Of a stretch of 64,000 bases of DNA, positions 18,485 to 28,829 are shown piece by piece. The notes below the pieces were generated by a model, which was given only the letters and a program-made list of their open reading frames with translations, was not told the DNA's origin and made no database searches. How positions within the stretch are numbered: position 1 is the stretch's first letter; each line of letters starts with the position of its first letter. This DNA comes from Planctomycetota bacterium (GTDB taxonomy: Bacteria > Planctomycetota > Planctomycetia > Pirellulales > Pirellulaceae): NCBI GenBank assembly GCA_026692865.1, contig JAPLNI010000050.1, positions 62,001 through 126,000 of the forward strand, given 5' to 3'. A program made the position numbers and the translations under genes.

Positions 18485-20140
18485 ATGTTCAGCACTACCT
18501 CATCGGTACTACCAGATACCTACGTCTCTGCGCATTCACGCGGTGCCTCTTCGTGTAGTGACTCTGGTAACACCGTTCGCAATCGCGATAACCTTCTGGC
18601 GCAAGCGCTGATGAGGCATCTTTGCGAGTTGAATCGGCAAATTGAATTTCAGTTTGACCGCGATTCCAGCGACAGCGGTCGTTCCAAAATCGATAGCATG
18701 TTGGGCAAAGTCACTGAGATCCTTTGTGTGGCTCGTTCGGATCAAAAGCCAGGCGACCAAGGTCACTGTGAAGCCGCTGCGTGCGAGTTCACCAAGCACC
18801 TATTCGCATTGTCGAAACAAATCGACCACGCCCGATCGAAAGATGTTACTCTTCAGAAGCAGCATGCTCGCCAGATACTTCTCATGCCAATCCTTCCATT
18901 GTACTTAAGGTCTTCGTCGCAATCGCTCGCGACTACCTTGAGCCACGCGATGCAGATCATGTGGGAGCACCGGATCGTACTGACTTTGAACCACTTGCTA
19001 TATGGCGATTTGGTCCTTGCAATAGAAGACGCAAAGCTGCAACATCATACGCCCATCGCTTCCGCCGAAACCGTTCTGAATATTGAGCTTGCCAGCGTTG
19101 TGTCGGCTCTACGTCGCAACATGCCCTTCATGCAAAATGCGGTTGAATCGGATTCGCGACTGATAGTCGATCCAAGCTCTCCACCGCTTACAGCAAAACA
19201 ACGCGACGGCTATTGGACGATCGCTTCGCAGTGGATCCAACAACGAGAAGCAATCTCGATTCCAGCTGATCTCGCCGTCGGTGCAGTGTCATGGCCGCGC
19301 CTTCGGAATCATTGGAACGAGCTCTTTGCATGTCTATTGGACGGAGATCGTTCTGCTCAAGGGAACAGTGAGTCGCTTGCAAAACAGATCAAAGCCGAAC
19401 AAATCGAAACAAGCAAATTCAACTCGAACACTCTTGTTGCTTCATTGAAATCCGAGCCCGTTACAGTTGAAACCAATCTCGTTGCAACCAATCTGGACAC
19501 AGTCAACGTTGCTAGTGCTTCGGTAGCCCCTAAGGGGGATACTTCAATTGGCGTGTTGGCGTCGGAAACAGAAAAAGCAAATACTACAACTGCAAACGAA
19601 CCGGTTGTAGATTCGTACCCAGACATTATCGAGATACGCAGTTCGAACGACCCGGAGTTGGCTCGGAATCTAGATGTTCATCTGCAAAGATGCCGCGAGA
19701 GAAGTGGTTCTCTGGCCTTGGTTGTCGTTCAATGCAAGTCCGAGGAAAAAAGCAACTCTGCGGGACAGTCAGGAAATGCAAAGGGATCGTTGACAAGCTG
19801 GCAATTGGACATAATCTCGGCGCTACAGTCTTCGCTCGAGCATCGGAAGATGTACGGTTTTCATACGACCGATGGCGAAATCGCGTTGATCATGGAAGAC
19901 GTTGATCGTTCGGAAGTGACGTCACTCGTTCGGAAAGTTATCGAGCAAGAAGCAGTCGTAGACGATCATGAGACTCGTCTTTTGGATCAAGCGGGTTTGC
20001 CTTTGTATAGCGGAATCGCCTGCGTGCATGCTCCTTCGAAATCGTTCCGCTTGGCACAGCTTACCGAGTCCGCGTGGCGTTGTTTGGACGCTTCCACGCG
20101 ACAGCCTCCAGGATCGGTGAAGAGCATCGAAGTTTACTAA
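18485..20140 (+). CDS. Protein with C-terminal degenerate GGDEF-like domain
   Basis: 551 residues from the ATG at 18485. Residues about 35-270 are predominantly helical with a conserved-looking core (LLAQALMRHLCELNRQIEFQF, LMPILPLYLRSSSQSLATTL, LVLAIEDAKLQHH, DGYWTIASQWIQQREAI). A Ser/Thr/Val-rich linker follows. The C-terminal 160 residues resemble a diguanylate cyclase fold (SLALVVVQCK..., EIALIMEDVDRSEVTSLVRK, PLYSGIACVHAPSKSFRLAQL, and a typical GGDEF-domain ending ASTRQPPGSVKSIEVY). No GG(D/E)EF active-site motif is present, so catalysis is unlikely. The assignment is by fold pattern only. Confidence 0.7.
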   Translation: MFSTTSSVLPDTYVSAHSRGASSCSDSGNTVRNRDNLLAQALMRHLCELNRQIEFQFDRDSSDSGRSKIDSMLGKVTEILCVARSDQKPGDQGHCEAAACEFTKHLFALSKQIDHARSKDVTLQKQHARQILLMPILPLYLRSSSQSLATTLSHAMQIMWEHRIVLTLNHLLYGDLVLAIEDAKLQHHTPIASAETVLNIELASVVSALRRNMPFMQNAVESDSRLIVDPSSPPLTAKQRDGYWTIASQWIQQREAISIPADLAVGAVSWPRLRNHWNELFACLLDGDRSAQGNSESLAKQIKAEQIETSKFNSNTLVASLKSEPVTVETNLVATNLDTVNVASASVAPKGDTSIGVLASETEKANTTTANEPVVDSYPDIIEIRSSNDPELARNLDVHLQRCRERSGSLALVVVQCKSEEKSNSAGQSGNAKGSLTSWQLDIISALQSSLEHRKMYGFHTTDGEIALIMEDVDRSEVTSLVRKVIEQEAVVDDHETRLLDQAGLPLYSGIACVHAPSKSFRLAQLTESAWRCLDASTRQPPGSVKSIEVY

Positions 20141-20185
20141 AGGCTATCAGCACGTAAACAATCGCAAGTCTGATATCAGTTGCGA

Positions 20186-20452
20186 TTACCGCTGAGCTGC
20201 GACTCGTAAATTGTTTCGAAGCTCGCGAATCCCGTGGACTTGTCGCAATGCCTCTTGCGCCATCTGCTTCTCGAAGTATGAACCGACATCTCCGCGAACA
20301 ACGACCGTTCCATCACGGACGTCGATCGTCCAATGATGACCGATCAGATGCGGGCAATCACGAAGCGCCGTGTCTACTCGGTGAAGAAGGGTTGTTCCGC
20401 CATCGGGAATAAACAGTTCAGCACGTTCTCTATTGAATTTGCCTGCAGGCAT
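20186..20452 (-). CDS. BON domain protein
   Basis: 88 residues, almost all one BON domain: VDTALRDCPHLIGHHWTIDV, the core Gly in VVVRGDVGSYFEKQMAQEAL, and VHGIRELRNNLRV. BON domains bind phospholipid or other hydrophobic ligands, often in the periplasm. Here no signal peptide is visible, so location is open. The gene is short but the domain is complete, and it is convergent with the GGDEF-like gene only 45 bases away. Confidence 0.85.
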   Translation of the reverse strand: MPAGKFNRERAELFIPDGGTTLLHRVDTALRDCPHLIGHHWTIDVRDGTVVVRGDVGSYFEKQMAQEALRQVHGIRELRNNLRVAAQR

Positions 20453-20630
20453 CGCCGGATTCTCTGGAACGATTCATAAGTTGTAGATCAAGACACCGCC
20501 GTCTGACATCGTCCACAACGGATCACTGCTTGACCCATCTTTGGTAATCTACTGCGGCATTGAAAGAATGCTCGTGGATGGTAACGGAAACACCTGATGG
20601 TGCAAACGGGAGGGTTATAGCAGTAAGCAG

Positions 20631-20665
20631 GTTTCAAATGACAAAGCCACCTACACATTTGAAAC
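20631..20665 (-). terminator. Hairpin after the topoisomerase B gene
   Basis: GTTTCAAATG (20631-20640) and CATTTGAAAC (20656-20665) form a perfect 10-bp stem with a 15-base loop, 11 bases beyond the stop of the leftward B-subunit gene. There is no T-run, so termination is uncertain. Confidence 0.4.
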
Positions 20666-20675
20666 GGAACTTTCT

Positions 20676-22589
20676 CTACACATCGATTTCTTGAGCGTCT
20701 TCGGCGCGTTCCATGATGAACCGGAATCTTGCTGATGCGTCTCGGCCCATAAGGTCGTTCATGATTCGATCTGTTTCCAGGTGGTCATCGATGTCGACTT
20801 TTAATAGTCGTCGCGTTGCCGGATTGAGGGTCGTCTCCCAAAGATCTTTCGGCATCATTTCACCGAGCCCTTTGAATCGCGTGATCTCTGCCTTGCCACG
20901 CTTACCGTGGGTTTCCAAAATCGTCGCTCGGTCAGTTTCGTCGGCTGCCCAGTAACGTTCCTTACCAATATCAATTCGAAAAAGCGGAGGGACTGAGATA
21001 AATACACGGCCGTCATTGATCAGCGGAAGCATGTGACGATAAAGAAACGTCAACAAGAGCGTTGTAATGTGATGACCATCCGAATCTGCATCAGCAAGGA
21101 GAATGATTCGTTCATACCGGAGCTTCGAAACCTCCATCGATTTCCCGATTCCGCATCCGAGAGCTGTTACCAAATCTTGTAGTTCTTTGTTTTCGAGGAC
21201 TTTCGAAAGGGCCACCGATTCTGTGTTCAGGACCTTTCCACGTAAAGGCAAGATCGCTTGAAAGTTTCGGTCACGGCCTTGCTTTGCACTTCCACCCGCG
21301 GAGTCACCTTCGACGATGAATAGCTCGGACTTGCCTCGACCTGACGAAAGGCAATCGCTCAGCTTGCCCGGTAGCATTGCACGCGACGTTGCGGTCTTTC
21401 GAGAGACCGATTCCGAGGCGGCTCGCGATGCGGCGCGAGCGCGCGCTGACGCGATGATTCTCGCAACAATCGATTCTGCGACAGATCGATTGCTGTTGAG
21501 CCATTGCTCTAGAGCAGGTCGAATTGCGTTGTCGACGGATGTTTGTACTTCAGGATTGTTCAGTCGATCTTTGGTTTGCCCTTGGAATTGAGGATCAGGA
21601 ATAAACGTCGAAAGAATCGCGACGAGCCCTTCGCGAATGTCTTCGTGTCCAATCTTGACGCCACGCGGAATCAGGTTGTGCGTCTCGAAGAAGTTTCTTA
21701 CCGCTTTTCCTAAACCGGCTCGAAATCCGTTTTCGTGCGTTCCACCGTTCGCGTTGGGAATACCGTTGCAGTACGACCGTACATGCTCGTCAGTCGATTC
21801 GGTCCACTGCAAAACGATCTCGATGCGATCGTCACCTTCTTTTCGAATCGTGAACGGTGTTTCATGAATCGAACGAGCGTTTCGTTCTTTGAGTACCTTG
21901 CCGAGATAGTCAACGATCCCTTGCTCGTGAAAGAATAGATCCTTCTTGCCAGTAGTTTCATCTACGAAGAGAACTTTTACACCGCGGTGAAGGTAGCTGG
22001 TGATTTCCAGTCGCTGCCGGATCGCTTCGGGATCAAATTCAGTCTTAGGAAATATCGATGCGTCAGGAGTAAATGTGATCGACGTTCCGGAGCCTCGAGC
22101 GGCGGTGGCTGCTTTTTGTAGTTTGGTAGTTGGCTTTCCTTGGGAGAACTCCATCTTGTACTGTGCACCATCGCGTCGCACTACGGCTATCAACGATTTT
22201 GACAAAGCGTTGACCACGGACGCCCCCACACCGTGAAGACCGCCGGAGGTTTTGTAGTTCTTCCCTTCGAACTTACCACCCGCATGAAGAACAGTCAGAA
22301 CAATCTCCAGAGCGCTCTTCCCCGTCTTGGCATGTTTATCGACGGGTATTCCACGACCATTATCCGATACGGTGACCGTTCGACCATCCTTATGAAGCGT
22401 GACAACAATCTCACTTGCGTGACCGTTCATCGCTTCATCGACGGAGTTATCCAAAATCTCCCAAACCAAGTGATGAAGTCCGGCCGACGAAACGCCTCCG
22501 ATATACATCGCGGGTCGTTTACGGACGGGCTCTAAACCTTCTAGGGCAACAATATCTGAAGCGGTATAAGATTGGGATGCTGTGCTCAT
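20676..22589 (-). CDS. parE: Type IIA topoisomerase subunit B (ParE-like)
   Basis: 637 residues from the ATG at 22589 (a TTG three codons earlier is rejected). It provides the ATPase and Toprim half of a type IIA topoisomerase that passes DNA through double-strand breaks. The GHKL ATPase is complete: EILDNSVDEAMNG, DNGRGIPVDKH, TSGGLHGVGASVVNALS. A transducer and the Toprim domain follow: ELFIVEGDSAGGSAKQGRD, ILPLRGKVLN, LLADADSDGHHI. The C-terminal FKGLGEMMPKDLWETT is typical. Length fits both GyrB and ParE. Linkage to an A subunit lacking the GyrA box favours topoisomerase IV. It lies 96 bases downstream of that A-subunit gene in one operon. Confidence 0.85.
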   Translation of the reverse strand: MSTASQSYTASDIVALEGLEPVRKRPAMYIGGVSSAGLHHLVWEILDNSVDEAMNGHASEIVVTLHKDGRTVTVSDNGRGIPVDKHAKTGKSALEIVLTVLHAGGKFEGKNYKTSGGLHGVGASVVNALSKSLIAVVRRDGAQYKMEFSQGKPTTKLQKAATAARGSGTSITFTPDASIFPKTEFDPEAIRQRLEITSYLHRGVKVLFVDETTGKKDLFFHEQGIVDYLGKVLKERNARSIHETPFTIRKEGDDRIEIVLQWTESTDEHVRSYCNGIPNANGGTHENGFRAGLGKAVRNFFETHNLIPRGVKIGHEDIREGLVAILSTFIPDPQFQGQTKDRLNNPEVQTSVDNAIRPALEQWLNSNRSVAESIVARIIASARARAASRAASESVSRKTATSRAMLPGKLSDCLSSGRGKSELFIVEGDSAGGSAKQGRDRNFQAILPLRGKVLNTESVALSKVLENKELQDLVTALGCGIGKSMEVSKLRYERIILLADADSDGHHITTLLLTFLYRHMLPLINDGRVFISVPPLFRIDIGKERYWAADETDRATILETHGKRGKAEITRFKGLGEMMPKDLWETTLNPATRRLLKVDIDDHLETDRIMNDLMGRDASARFRFIMERAEDAQEIDV

Positions 22590-22685
22590 AGATTGCAATA
22601 GTTGTTTAAATTGGTTCGGCTTCGATTGATTCTGGCTTGCCTAGCGATTGTCCCGTGCAATTGACTCGGTATGTTTCATCAAAAA

Positions 22686-25166
22686 TTACTCGGATTCGAA
22701 AGCTTCCACGGCCTTCGCTGGATCTGTGATGATTGCGGAGATCTTTCCATTCTTTTGGATTTCGATTCCGCGTCCACCACGAGCCGTCACACGATACTTG
22801 GCCGTCGATATGGTCTTCTGAGCACCACGATTGGTCTCAACCAACAGTAAATCTCGATCGCCCGTCGATGCTTTGAAGCCCAACAGTCGATCTGTCTTGG
22901 CAATCCGTATCAGGAAAACGCCCTTACCAGCTCCTGAGAGATAGTTGACTTCCGAAGCAGGACAGACCATCGCGCGACAATCGGCCGAGATGGCGAGGAT
23001 CGTTTCCGAACCATGAATTGAGGCGACATCGATGACTTGATGCTCTGGTGCAACGCGAGCGAACTTGCGACCTGCACGTGTCGAAGGTTCAGCAAACGGA
23101 TGCAAACCAAATCGCATTGCATAGCCATTGCTCGTCGCCGCAAAGGCATGAACTTCAGGACAATAATCGGGCTTCTTGGGATTGTCATGAATGTTTCCGA
23201 TCACGCGAGGATCGAGCGACATGGCCGCGATAATCCGCTCGCCATCCTTGAGCTTGAATAGTTTTTGAATCGGTTCCCCGTACCCGGTCGAGGCAGGGAT
23301 ATCCACGAACCTTGCTGTGTAACAAACGCCCAAGGTCGAGAAAAACGCAAGCGTCGCGCGTGTTGATCCACCGACGACGGCAAGAATCGAATCTCCCTCT
23401 CGAAGTCGACTTTTGGCCGGATCGGCGATTTGTTTTTGTCGTTTGAGCCATCCTTCGCGAGTGACCAAAACGTTGCAGTCTTCTTCGATGATAAAGTCTT
23501 CTGCATTGAATTCGGGTTCTTCACCCAAAGTCACAATCTCGGTTCGTCGTGCGCCTTGTTTGGTCTTAGCATAGGTTGCGATGACCGCTTGGATTTCTTC
23601 GCGTACTATGCTCCAACGTCCCGAGTTATTGGTGTCGCCGGTGCTTTCTTTTAGAAGCCGCTGAATCTCGCGAGCCCGCTTCTGCTTGGCTTTCAGTTCT
23701 TCCTGTATCAAGTTGATTTCCAATCGAGCGAGTCGGTATAGTTTTAGCTCGAGAATGGCGTCAGTCTGCTCGGCATCCAATCCACCTTTGCTTGCAGGAA
23801 ACCTGGTCATGATTTTTTCTGCTGCATCCGCTTTGCCGTCGGATTTTCGGATGATGCGGATGATCTCATCGAGTGCATCGAAAATCAGCATGAAGCCCTC
23901 GAGAATATGAATCCGCTTCAGCAAAGCTGCTAATTCATGTTCAAGTCGTTTAGTGACAACTTCCAAGCGAAACTGCAAGAAGAACCAAAGGATTTCTTTC
24001 AGTCCCAATCGGCACGGGGCACCAACTTCGGGGTTCTCCGTCGGCACCAAGCAAGTCATGTTTACCGCGAAGTTTGTCTGAAGCGGCGTATGCTTGTAGA
24101 GATAAGCAAGTACCTTCGCTTCGTCTGCATCTTTGCGAAGCTGCAAGTCGATCCGGATGTCTTCGGTTGAAACATCGCGAACGTCTTCCAGCAGTGGCAT
24201 CTTTCCACCAACAATAATCTCGGCAATTCGTTCGACGAGGACCGATTTGTTGACTCCGTAAGGAATTGCTGTAATCTGCAGGAGCCTGCCAAGCTTCGGA
24301 TCATTCGTGACGACAGTTGTCCCGCGTATCTTGAGTGAACCCTGTCCCGTTCGATAGATTTCGCGAAGCTCGTCCTTGGTGTTGATGAGAACGCCACCGG
24401 TCGGAAAATCTGGACCGTTGACGGCATCGTTGGCGACTAGTTGATAGTCTTTGATGTCAGGGTCGGCAAGCAATTTAAGCAGGGCTCGACACACCTCGCC
24501 CAAGTTGTGAGGAGGAATGTTCGTCGCCATTCCAACCGCAATGCCTGTCGCTCCATTGACCAGCATGTTCGGAACGCGACTTGGCAGCACAACCGGTTCC
24601 TGCCGACTTCCATCGTAGTTCGCCTTGAAGTGAACCGTGCTGCTGCTAAGGTCTGTAAGAATGTCATTAGCGATCGCTGACATCCGGCACTCGGTATATC
24701 GCATCGCGGCCGCGTTATCGCCATCGATCGAACCAAAGTTGCCGCTTCCATCGACCAGAGGCATGCGAAGCGAAAACGACTGGGCCATCCGGACCAATGC
24801 GTCATAAATTGCTCCGTCACCGTGCGGGTGATAGTTACCCATGACGTCGCCGACCACCTTGGCACACTTGCGATGCTTGGCGTTAAAGTCCAAGCCTTGC
24901 TGGTCCATCGTGTAGAGAATTCGGCGTTGGACTGGCTTGAGTCCGTCGCGAACATCTGGCAGAGCACGACTCGTGATGACCGACAGCGAGTAGTTCAAAT
25001 AGCGATCTTGAGCCGCATCCCGAAGCGAAATCGCTGAAATAGTGTCTTCCAAATTCTCTAGCAGTGGTTCCTTCTCCGCAGAGCGCCGCCGCTTGGGTTT
25101 CCCTCTGCCTGCTGCCGAGTCCTTGCCTGAATCTTCGTTGTCTTCTGACGATCGTCGCGTAGCCAT
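22686..25166 (-). CDS. parC: Type IIA topoisomerase subunit A (ParC-like)
   Basis: 826 residues. It provides the DNA-cleaving subunit. The winged-helix/tower core contains [64 protein letters not shown] (active-site Tyr) and [18 protein letters not shown]. The N-terminus carries a basic GRGKPKRRR stretch. In the C-terminal propeller, the place where gyrase has the QRRGGKG GyrA box reads [21 protein letters not shown], so the box is missing. A RGGRG motif occurs only at the very end. That points to topoisomerase IV rather than gyrase. At the position of E. coli GyrA Ser83 there is Gly (HPHGDG). Gene order A before B is less common than B before A. Confidence 0.85.
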   Translation of the reverse strand: MATRRSSEDNEDSGKDSAAGRGKPKRRRSAEKEPLLENLEDTISAISLRDAAQDRYLNYSLSVITSRALPDVRDGLKPVQRRILYTMDQQGLDFNAKHRKCAKVVGDVMGNYHPHGDGAIYDALVRMAQSFSLRMPLVDGSGNFGSIDGDNAAAMRYTECRMSAIANDILTDLSSSTVHFKANYDGSRQEPVVLPSRVPNMLVNGATGIAVGMATNIPPHNLGEVCRALLKLLADPDIKDYQLVANDAVNGPDFPTGGVLINTKDELREIYRTGQGSLKIRGTTVVTNDPKLGRLLQITAIPYGVNKSVLVERIAEIIVGGKMPLLEDVRDVSTEDIRIDLQLRKDADEAKVLAYLYKHTPLQTNFAVNMTCLVPTENPEVGAPCRLGLKEILWFFLQFRLEVVTKRLEHELAALLKRIHILEGFMLIFDALDEIIRIIRKSDGKADAAEKIMTRFPASKGGLDAEQTDAILELKLYRLARLEINLIQEELKAKQKRAREIQRLLKESTGDTNNSGRWSIVREEIQAVIATYAKTKQGARRTEIVTLGEEPEFNAEDFIIEEDCNVLVTREGWLKRQKQIADPAKSRLREGDSILAVVGGSTRATLAFFSTLGVCYTARFVDIPASTGYGEPIQKLFKLKDGERIIAAMSLDPRVIGNIHDNPKKPDYCPEVHAFAATSNGYAMRFGLHPFAEPSTRAGRKFARVAPEHQVIDVASIHGSETILAISADCRAMVCPASEVNYLSGAGKGVFLIRIAKTDRLLGFKASTGDRDLLLVETNRGAQKTISTAKYRVTARGGRGIEIQKNGKISAIITDPAKAVEAFESE

Positions 25167-25310
25167 CCGTGAATATCTTCTCCAGAACTCCCAAACGTTG
25201 TAGGTCCATGAGCCGAAAAAGTAAACGATCTAGCGGTTTAGGTCTATCCGAAAATCCCGAATCGTGGCTCTACGCCCAAAGCCCGACGAATGAAACGGGC
25301 CAGAAAAATT

Positions 25311-27155
25311 TCAGAACGATTGTTGCGCGACGCTGGCAGCGGTGGCGGGTAAGGTCGGAAGCGAGTAGCAAGCGGCTTCTTCGCCATTACGCACATAAAC
25401 GCGATTGCCTAGCATCATGGAATGGTTCCAGGTCTTCCCAGAGATCGCTTGGAACTTCGCCAGCTCAACCAATTTTGTCATGTCGGTTTTAAGAAGCACT
25501 AATTCGCCCTGTTCGGAAGTGATAAGCATTTGATCCGCATCGGGTAGTAGGAGGACCTGTCCGTTTCCGTATCGTCCTTTTTTCCATCTCCGTTTCCCAT
25601 CGGCAAGATTAATGCATCCAAAAATGTTCCCATCGAATCCGTATAGACTTCCTTCGTGATCCACAAAGTCATTGAAGTCCGGTTTCATGTCGCGGGATGC
25701 CCACTCCTCCTTGAGATTCCATTTGTCTCCGTCGCGGCTGACCAGAATGCTTTGCGTCCCGCTTCCTAAAGTGGTTGCGAGCAAGACCGAATTGCCAATC
25801 ACCAACGGTTGTAACGTTCTGTAATTCGGCGTTGCAGAATCGAATTGCCAAATAGTGCTTCCGTCCTTCGCATTCACAAATTGCAATCCTGAATTGGTTT
25901 CCATCAGCACTCCGGATACCCCATCAAAGGTCGCGATCTGAGGCGAACTATAGCTGTGGTCACCTGAAGCAGTCGACCAACGCGGTTCACCTGTCTTGGC
26001 ATCGTAAGCCAGGAGGCCTTTGTTACCGCTACCGCCCGCGTGCACAATGACGATTCCATCAACAACCAAAGGCGAAGAAGAAAACCCCCACATCGGCGGC
26101 TTGCGATCTGCGTCGACTTGAAGGTCTCGTTCCCAAATTTTTGTTCCAGCGTTGGCAACCAAGCAAGATAAAATTCCGTTTGCACCAAGTGAAAACAAAC
26201 CTTCGTTAGCAATCGTGGGCGTTCCGCGAGGCCCAGCGCCTGCCACAGATTCTTCAAAGCGACTTGCATACTCATAGATCCATACTCGCTCCCCTGTTTC
26301 AGCACTCAGACATACGACGGCTTCTTTGTCGCCTCGTTGCTCTTGCGTAAACAACAAATTGTTTGCCGAAGAGAACGAACCCCAGCCTGGGCCAACACTG
26401 ATTTGCCAAAGCAGCTTAGGTGGTGACTTTTCCCAGTCTTCGTCGATTGTCATCCCAGGATATTTGCCATCGCGACTTGCACCTCGGAACGCGGGCCACG
26501 GCGATGTACTCAAACCAATCGGAGTCAGCTTGATTGAGTCCGCTAAAGCTAATGAGCTTGCAGAAGCGGTCGATGTCGAATCCTTAGACTCTTGATTAAT
26601 TTTTGCGTTGAACTTTTCCTCGGCAGACATCGTCCATCGCCAAGCAAAGGTTGGATCGAACTTCCCTGTAACCCCTTCTGACCGAAGCACATTCCATGCA
26701 CCAAACCCAACAAGTGCTGCAACAACGGCGACCAGAAGTCGACGCGAAGGTTGGTTTGCAAAGAGGATCATGGCAGCAGCAAATAGTCCTACACCGGTCG
26801 GAATGATATAGAACATCAAGTTCATATCTCGCATCGATTTGTCGAGCAGGACAACCGTTCCAACCGCGATCAGGACTACCGAAAAGAAGCCAATCAGCTT
26901 TTCCTTCCATGTCGCACGACTTGCAAATAGCCACCATAGCAAGATAACTCCACTAAGGATTGCCGGCCCCATAAACGCAGCGATGAACATAGGCAAAGTC
27001 GGTGATTCGACTAAACCCGGCATGTGGCGAATCGCAAACATGAGCACAATTAGCAAAAGCGCAGGCCACCATCGAATCGCCTTAGTTTTTTTCGTGGCGG
27101 ATGAATCGTTTTCTTCGCTTAATTGAGGTTTGGATTGCTCGTCAAAAGTTGACAT
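25311..27155 (-). CDS. Membrane-anchored PQQ-type beta-propeller protein
   Basis: 614 residues from the ATG at 27155; a longer frame adds 19 residues without support. Residues about 25-165 hold four or five transmembrane helices (WWPALLLIVLMFAIRH, MFIAAFMGPAILSGVILLWW, LIGFFSVVLIAVGTVVLL, LMFYIIPTGVGLFAAAMIL). The rest is a propeller of PQQ-like blades with repeating motifs: WPAFRGASRDG, VVCLSAETGERVWIYEY, GLLAYDAKTGEPRWST, FVNAKDGSTIWQF. Such propellers in planctomycetes are mostly of unknown role; BamB-like scaffolding and true quinoprotein activity are both possible. No quinoprotein catalytic residues can be assigned. Confidence 0.85.
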   Translation of the reverse strand: MSTFDEQSKPQLSEENDSSATKKTKAIRWWPALLLIVLMFAIRHMPGLVESPTLPMFIAAFMGPAILSGVILLWWLFASRATWKEKLIGFFSVVLIAVGTVVLLDKSMRDMNLMFYIIPTGVGLFAAAMILFANQPSRRLLVAVVAALVGFGAWNVLRSEGVTGKFDPTFAWRWTMSAEEKFNAKINQESKDSTSTASASSLALADSIKLTPIGLSTSPWPAFRGASRDGKYPGMTIDEDWEKSPPKLLWQISVGPGWGSFSSANNLLFTQEQRGDKEAVVCLSAETGERVWIYEYASRFEESVAGAGPRGTPTIANEGLFSLGANGILSCLVANAGTKIWERDLQVDADRKPPMWGFSSSPLVVDGIVIVHAGGSGNKGLLAYDAKTGEPRWSTASGDHSYSSPQIATFDGVSGVLMETNSGLQFVNAKDGSTIWQFDSATPNYRTLQPLVIGNSVLLATTLGSGTQSILVSRDGDKWNLKEEWASRDMKPDFNDFVDHEGSLYGFDGNIFGCINLADGKRRWKKGRYGNGQVLLLPDADQMLITSEQGELVLLKTDMTKLVELAKFQAISGKTWNHSMMLGNRVYVRNGEEAACYSLPTLPATAASVAQQSF

Positions 27156-27244
27156 AGTTGCTCTTTCAGGCGATGGAGTTCGAAACGACAGGCCGTACAC
27201 CCTGCACTGCATCGTACCAAATCAAGTGCAACTATCAGAGAGGT

Positions 27245-27274
27245 AAACATTCACGAAACTGATCGTGAACGTTT
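27245..27274 (-). terminator. Hairpin between two leftward genes
   Basis: AAACATTCACGA and TCGTGAACGTTT form a 12-bp stem with one mismatch and a 6-base loop. It lies downstream of the coiled-coil gene and upstream of the propeller gene. It lacks a T-run, so it may attenuate or stabilise rather than terminate. Confidence 0.35.
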
Positions 27275-27337
27275 GATGAAGATTCGACTAGAAGATGTTA
27301 CTGATTTCATATACGCAGTGCAACGAAAACCGCTCCT

Positions 27338-27790
27338 CTAAGGTCGCTGTGGTCGTCTGCGAAATTTTGGCCGCTTCGACGAAGCCCGATTCACTCGTGG
27401 TAGAGGCTTCGCGTTTGCTGCGCTGTGCAACGCATGCGAGTCAGAATTACTGCTCTTTGAACTTTCATCTAACACTTCGGAAGAACAATCCGCTTCATGA
27501 TCCCTTGGCAGAGTATCATCGACTGATGAACTGTTCGCCTTACTAGAACCGCCCGCAAGAAGATGTTGCAAAGCTGCATCGACTCGATCACTTAGGGCTT
27601 CGAGTTTGGTTTCTCGCTGTAAGAGCAGTTGCTCTTTGAGTACAACTGCCTGTTCACGAGATTCTAACTCTTGCAACGCGTGCCTGACGTCATGTAGCAA
27701 CGTGCCAATGTTGTGGATCAACGCACCGCCATCCTCTAGATAAGCGGTCGTTGCCGAGCGTAGCTTGCGTAGTGACTTTGCGGGTTGCAT
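27338..27790 (-). CDS. Hypothetical coiled-coil protein
   Basis: 150 residues. Residues about 15-80 form a likely coiled coil (NIGTLLHDVRHALQELESRE, AVVLKEQLLLQRETKLEALS, DRVDAALQHLL). A Ser/Asp/Glu-rich linker follows, and a strongly basic tail ends SKRPKFRRRPQRP, which could contact nucleic acid or the membrane. No signal peptide is visible. It lies in line with the sigma factor gene, about 110 bases downstream of it, and may share its transcript. I do not recognise a family. Confidence 0.65.
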   Translation of the reverse strand: MQPAKSLRKLRSATTAYLEDGGALIHNIGTLLHDVRHALQELESREQAVVLKEQLLLQRETKLEALSDRVDAALQHLLAGGSSKANSSSVDDTLPRDHEADCSSEVLDESSKSSNSDSHALHSAANAKPLPRVNRASSKRPKFRRRPQRP

Positions 27791-27902
27791 GGGCTGTATG
27801 AACGGTTTTCCAACTTTGAGAGTTCAGCGGTTGAAAGCGTACGTCAAATATTAAGTCCGCGATGATCTTAAAGCACCAGAAAGTCAAAAATTGCGAAGAT
27901 CT

Positions 27903-28829
27903 TTAGACGATTCCAAGTCGTTCTTTAGGGTCTTTAAGGCCGTGTGCAAGTTTTGCAAGCGCCTCGGTCTCGATTTGTCGGACGCGTTCGCGAGTCAGCC
28001 CCAGTTCAAGCCCGATCTCCTTCAGTGTGTGCGGGGTTGTGTCTGCCAAGCCGAAACGCATTCGCAAGACGGTTGCTTCGCGAGAGTCGAGCGTTCCGAG
28101 CAACTCCAACGCAGTCGTAAGAACGTCGTTGTCGAGCATCGTTTCGTCGGGACTCTTTACCCGATCATCCATCACGGTTTCACCCAACGACCAACCCGCT
28201 TCGGTCTGGTCGCTTTGAGGATTGGCGTTATATACCTGAATCGCCTTCTTGATGATCGGGACCTTCTTCTTTGGAAGCCCCAAGATCCGAGCGATCTCCT
28301 CTTGCGTTGGCATCCGTCCGAGTTCGTCCGTCAGTCTCGCGGTGGCTCGTCGCCACTTGCTCAGCAATTCAACCATGTAGGCGGGAATACGAATTGTTTT
28401 AGACGAATTGATCAGCGCTCGCTTGATGGACTGCTTTATCCAATAACTTGCGTAAGTGCTGAATCGCGTCCCCATGGTAGGATCGAAACCTTCTACCGCT
28501 CGCAACAAACCAAGGTTACCTTCTTCGATCAGATCCTGAAGCCCAAGTCCCTTGCTAACGTAACCACGAGCGATGTTCACCACCAATCGCAAGTTGGCTC
28601 GCACCATGTGATCTCGTGCTTCGGCGTCGCCCTTAGCGATGCGATGAGCTAAATTTTGCTCGTCTTGCGCGGTCAGCAACTTGGTTTCATTGATCTCGCG
28701 AAGATAGGTTTCCAAGGGACTCTGAGCGACTCCGCTAGACACCGGCGCGGTCGTGCGACGACGTAGCGTCTTCAGGTCTTCATCTTGGCTAATATCAGTA
28801 TCTTCGTAGTAAGGACCAGCGTAGGACAT
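27903..28829 (-). CDS. RNA polymerase sigma-70 factor, group 2 (RpoD/RpoS-like)
   Basis: 308 residues. Region 1.2 is recognisable (PLETYLREINETKLLTAQDE). Region 2 is complete: ANLRLVVNIARGYVSKGLGL, DLIEEGNLGLLRAVEGFDP, FSTYASYWIKQSIKRAL. Region 3 follows (RIPAYMVELLSKWRR, LTDELGRMPTQEEIARILGL), then region 4 with TLKEIGLELGLTRERVRQIE. Region 1.1 and the non-conserved insertion of primary sigma factors are absent and the protein is short, so it is probably an alternative, group 2 factor rather than the housekeeping one. Promoter specificity should be close to the -35/-10 consensus. An unusually long upstream gap suggests complex regulation. Confidence 0.92.
   Translation of the reverse strand: MSYAGPYYEDTDISQDEDLKTLRRRTTAPVSSGVAQSPLETYLREINETKLLTAQDEQNLAHRIAKGDAEARDHMVRANLRLVVNIARGYVSKGLGLQDLIEEGNLGLLRAVEGFDPTMGTRFSTYASYWIKQSIKRALINSSKTIRIPAYMVELLSKWRRATARLTDELGRMPTQEEIARILGLPKKKVPIIKKAIQVYNANPQSDQTEAGWSLGETVMDDRVKSPDETMLDNDVLTTALELLGTLDSREATVLRMRFGLADTTPHTLKEIGLELGLTRERVRQIETEALAKLAHGLKDPKERLGIV

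Noticed and set aside
24437-24967. Long open frame on the minus strand inside the topoisomerase A gene
   Set aside because: Frame-shifted shadow of a firmly identified gene, with Ser/Arg/Trp-rich composition and no motif.
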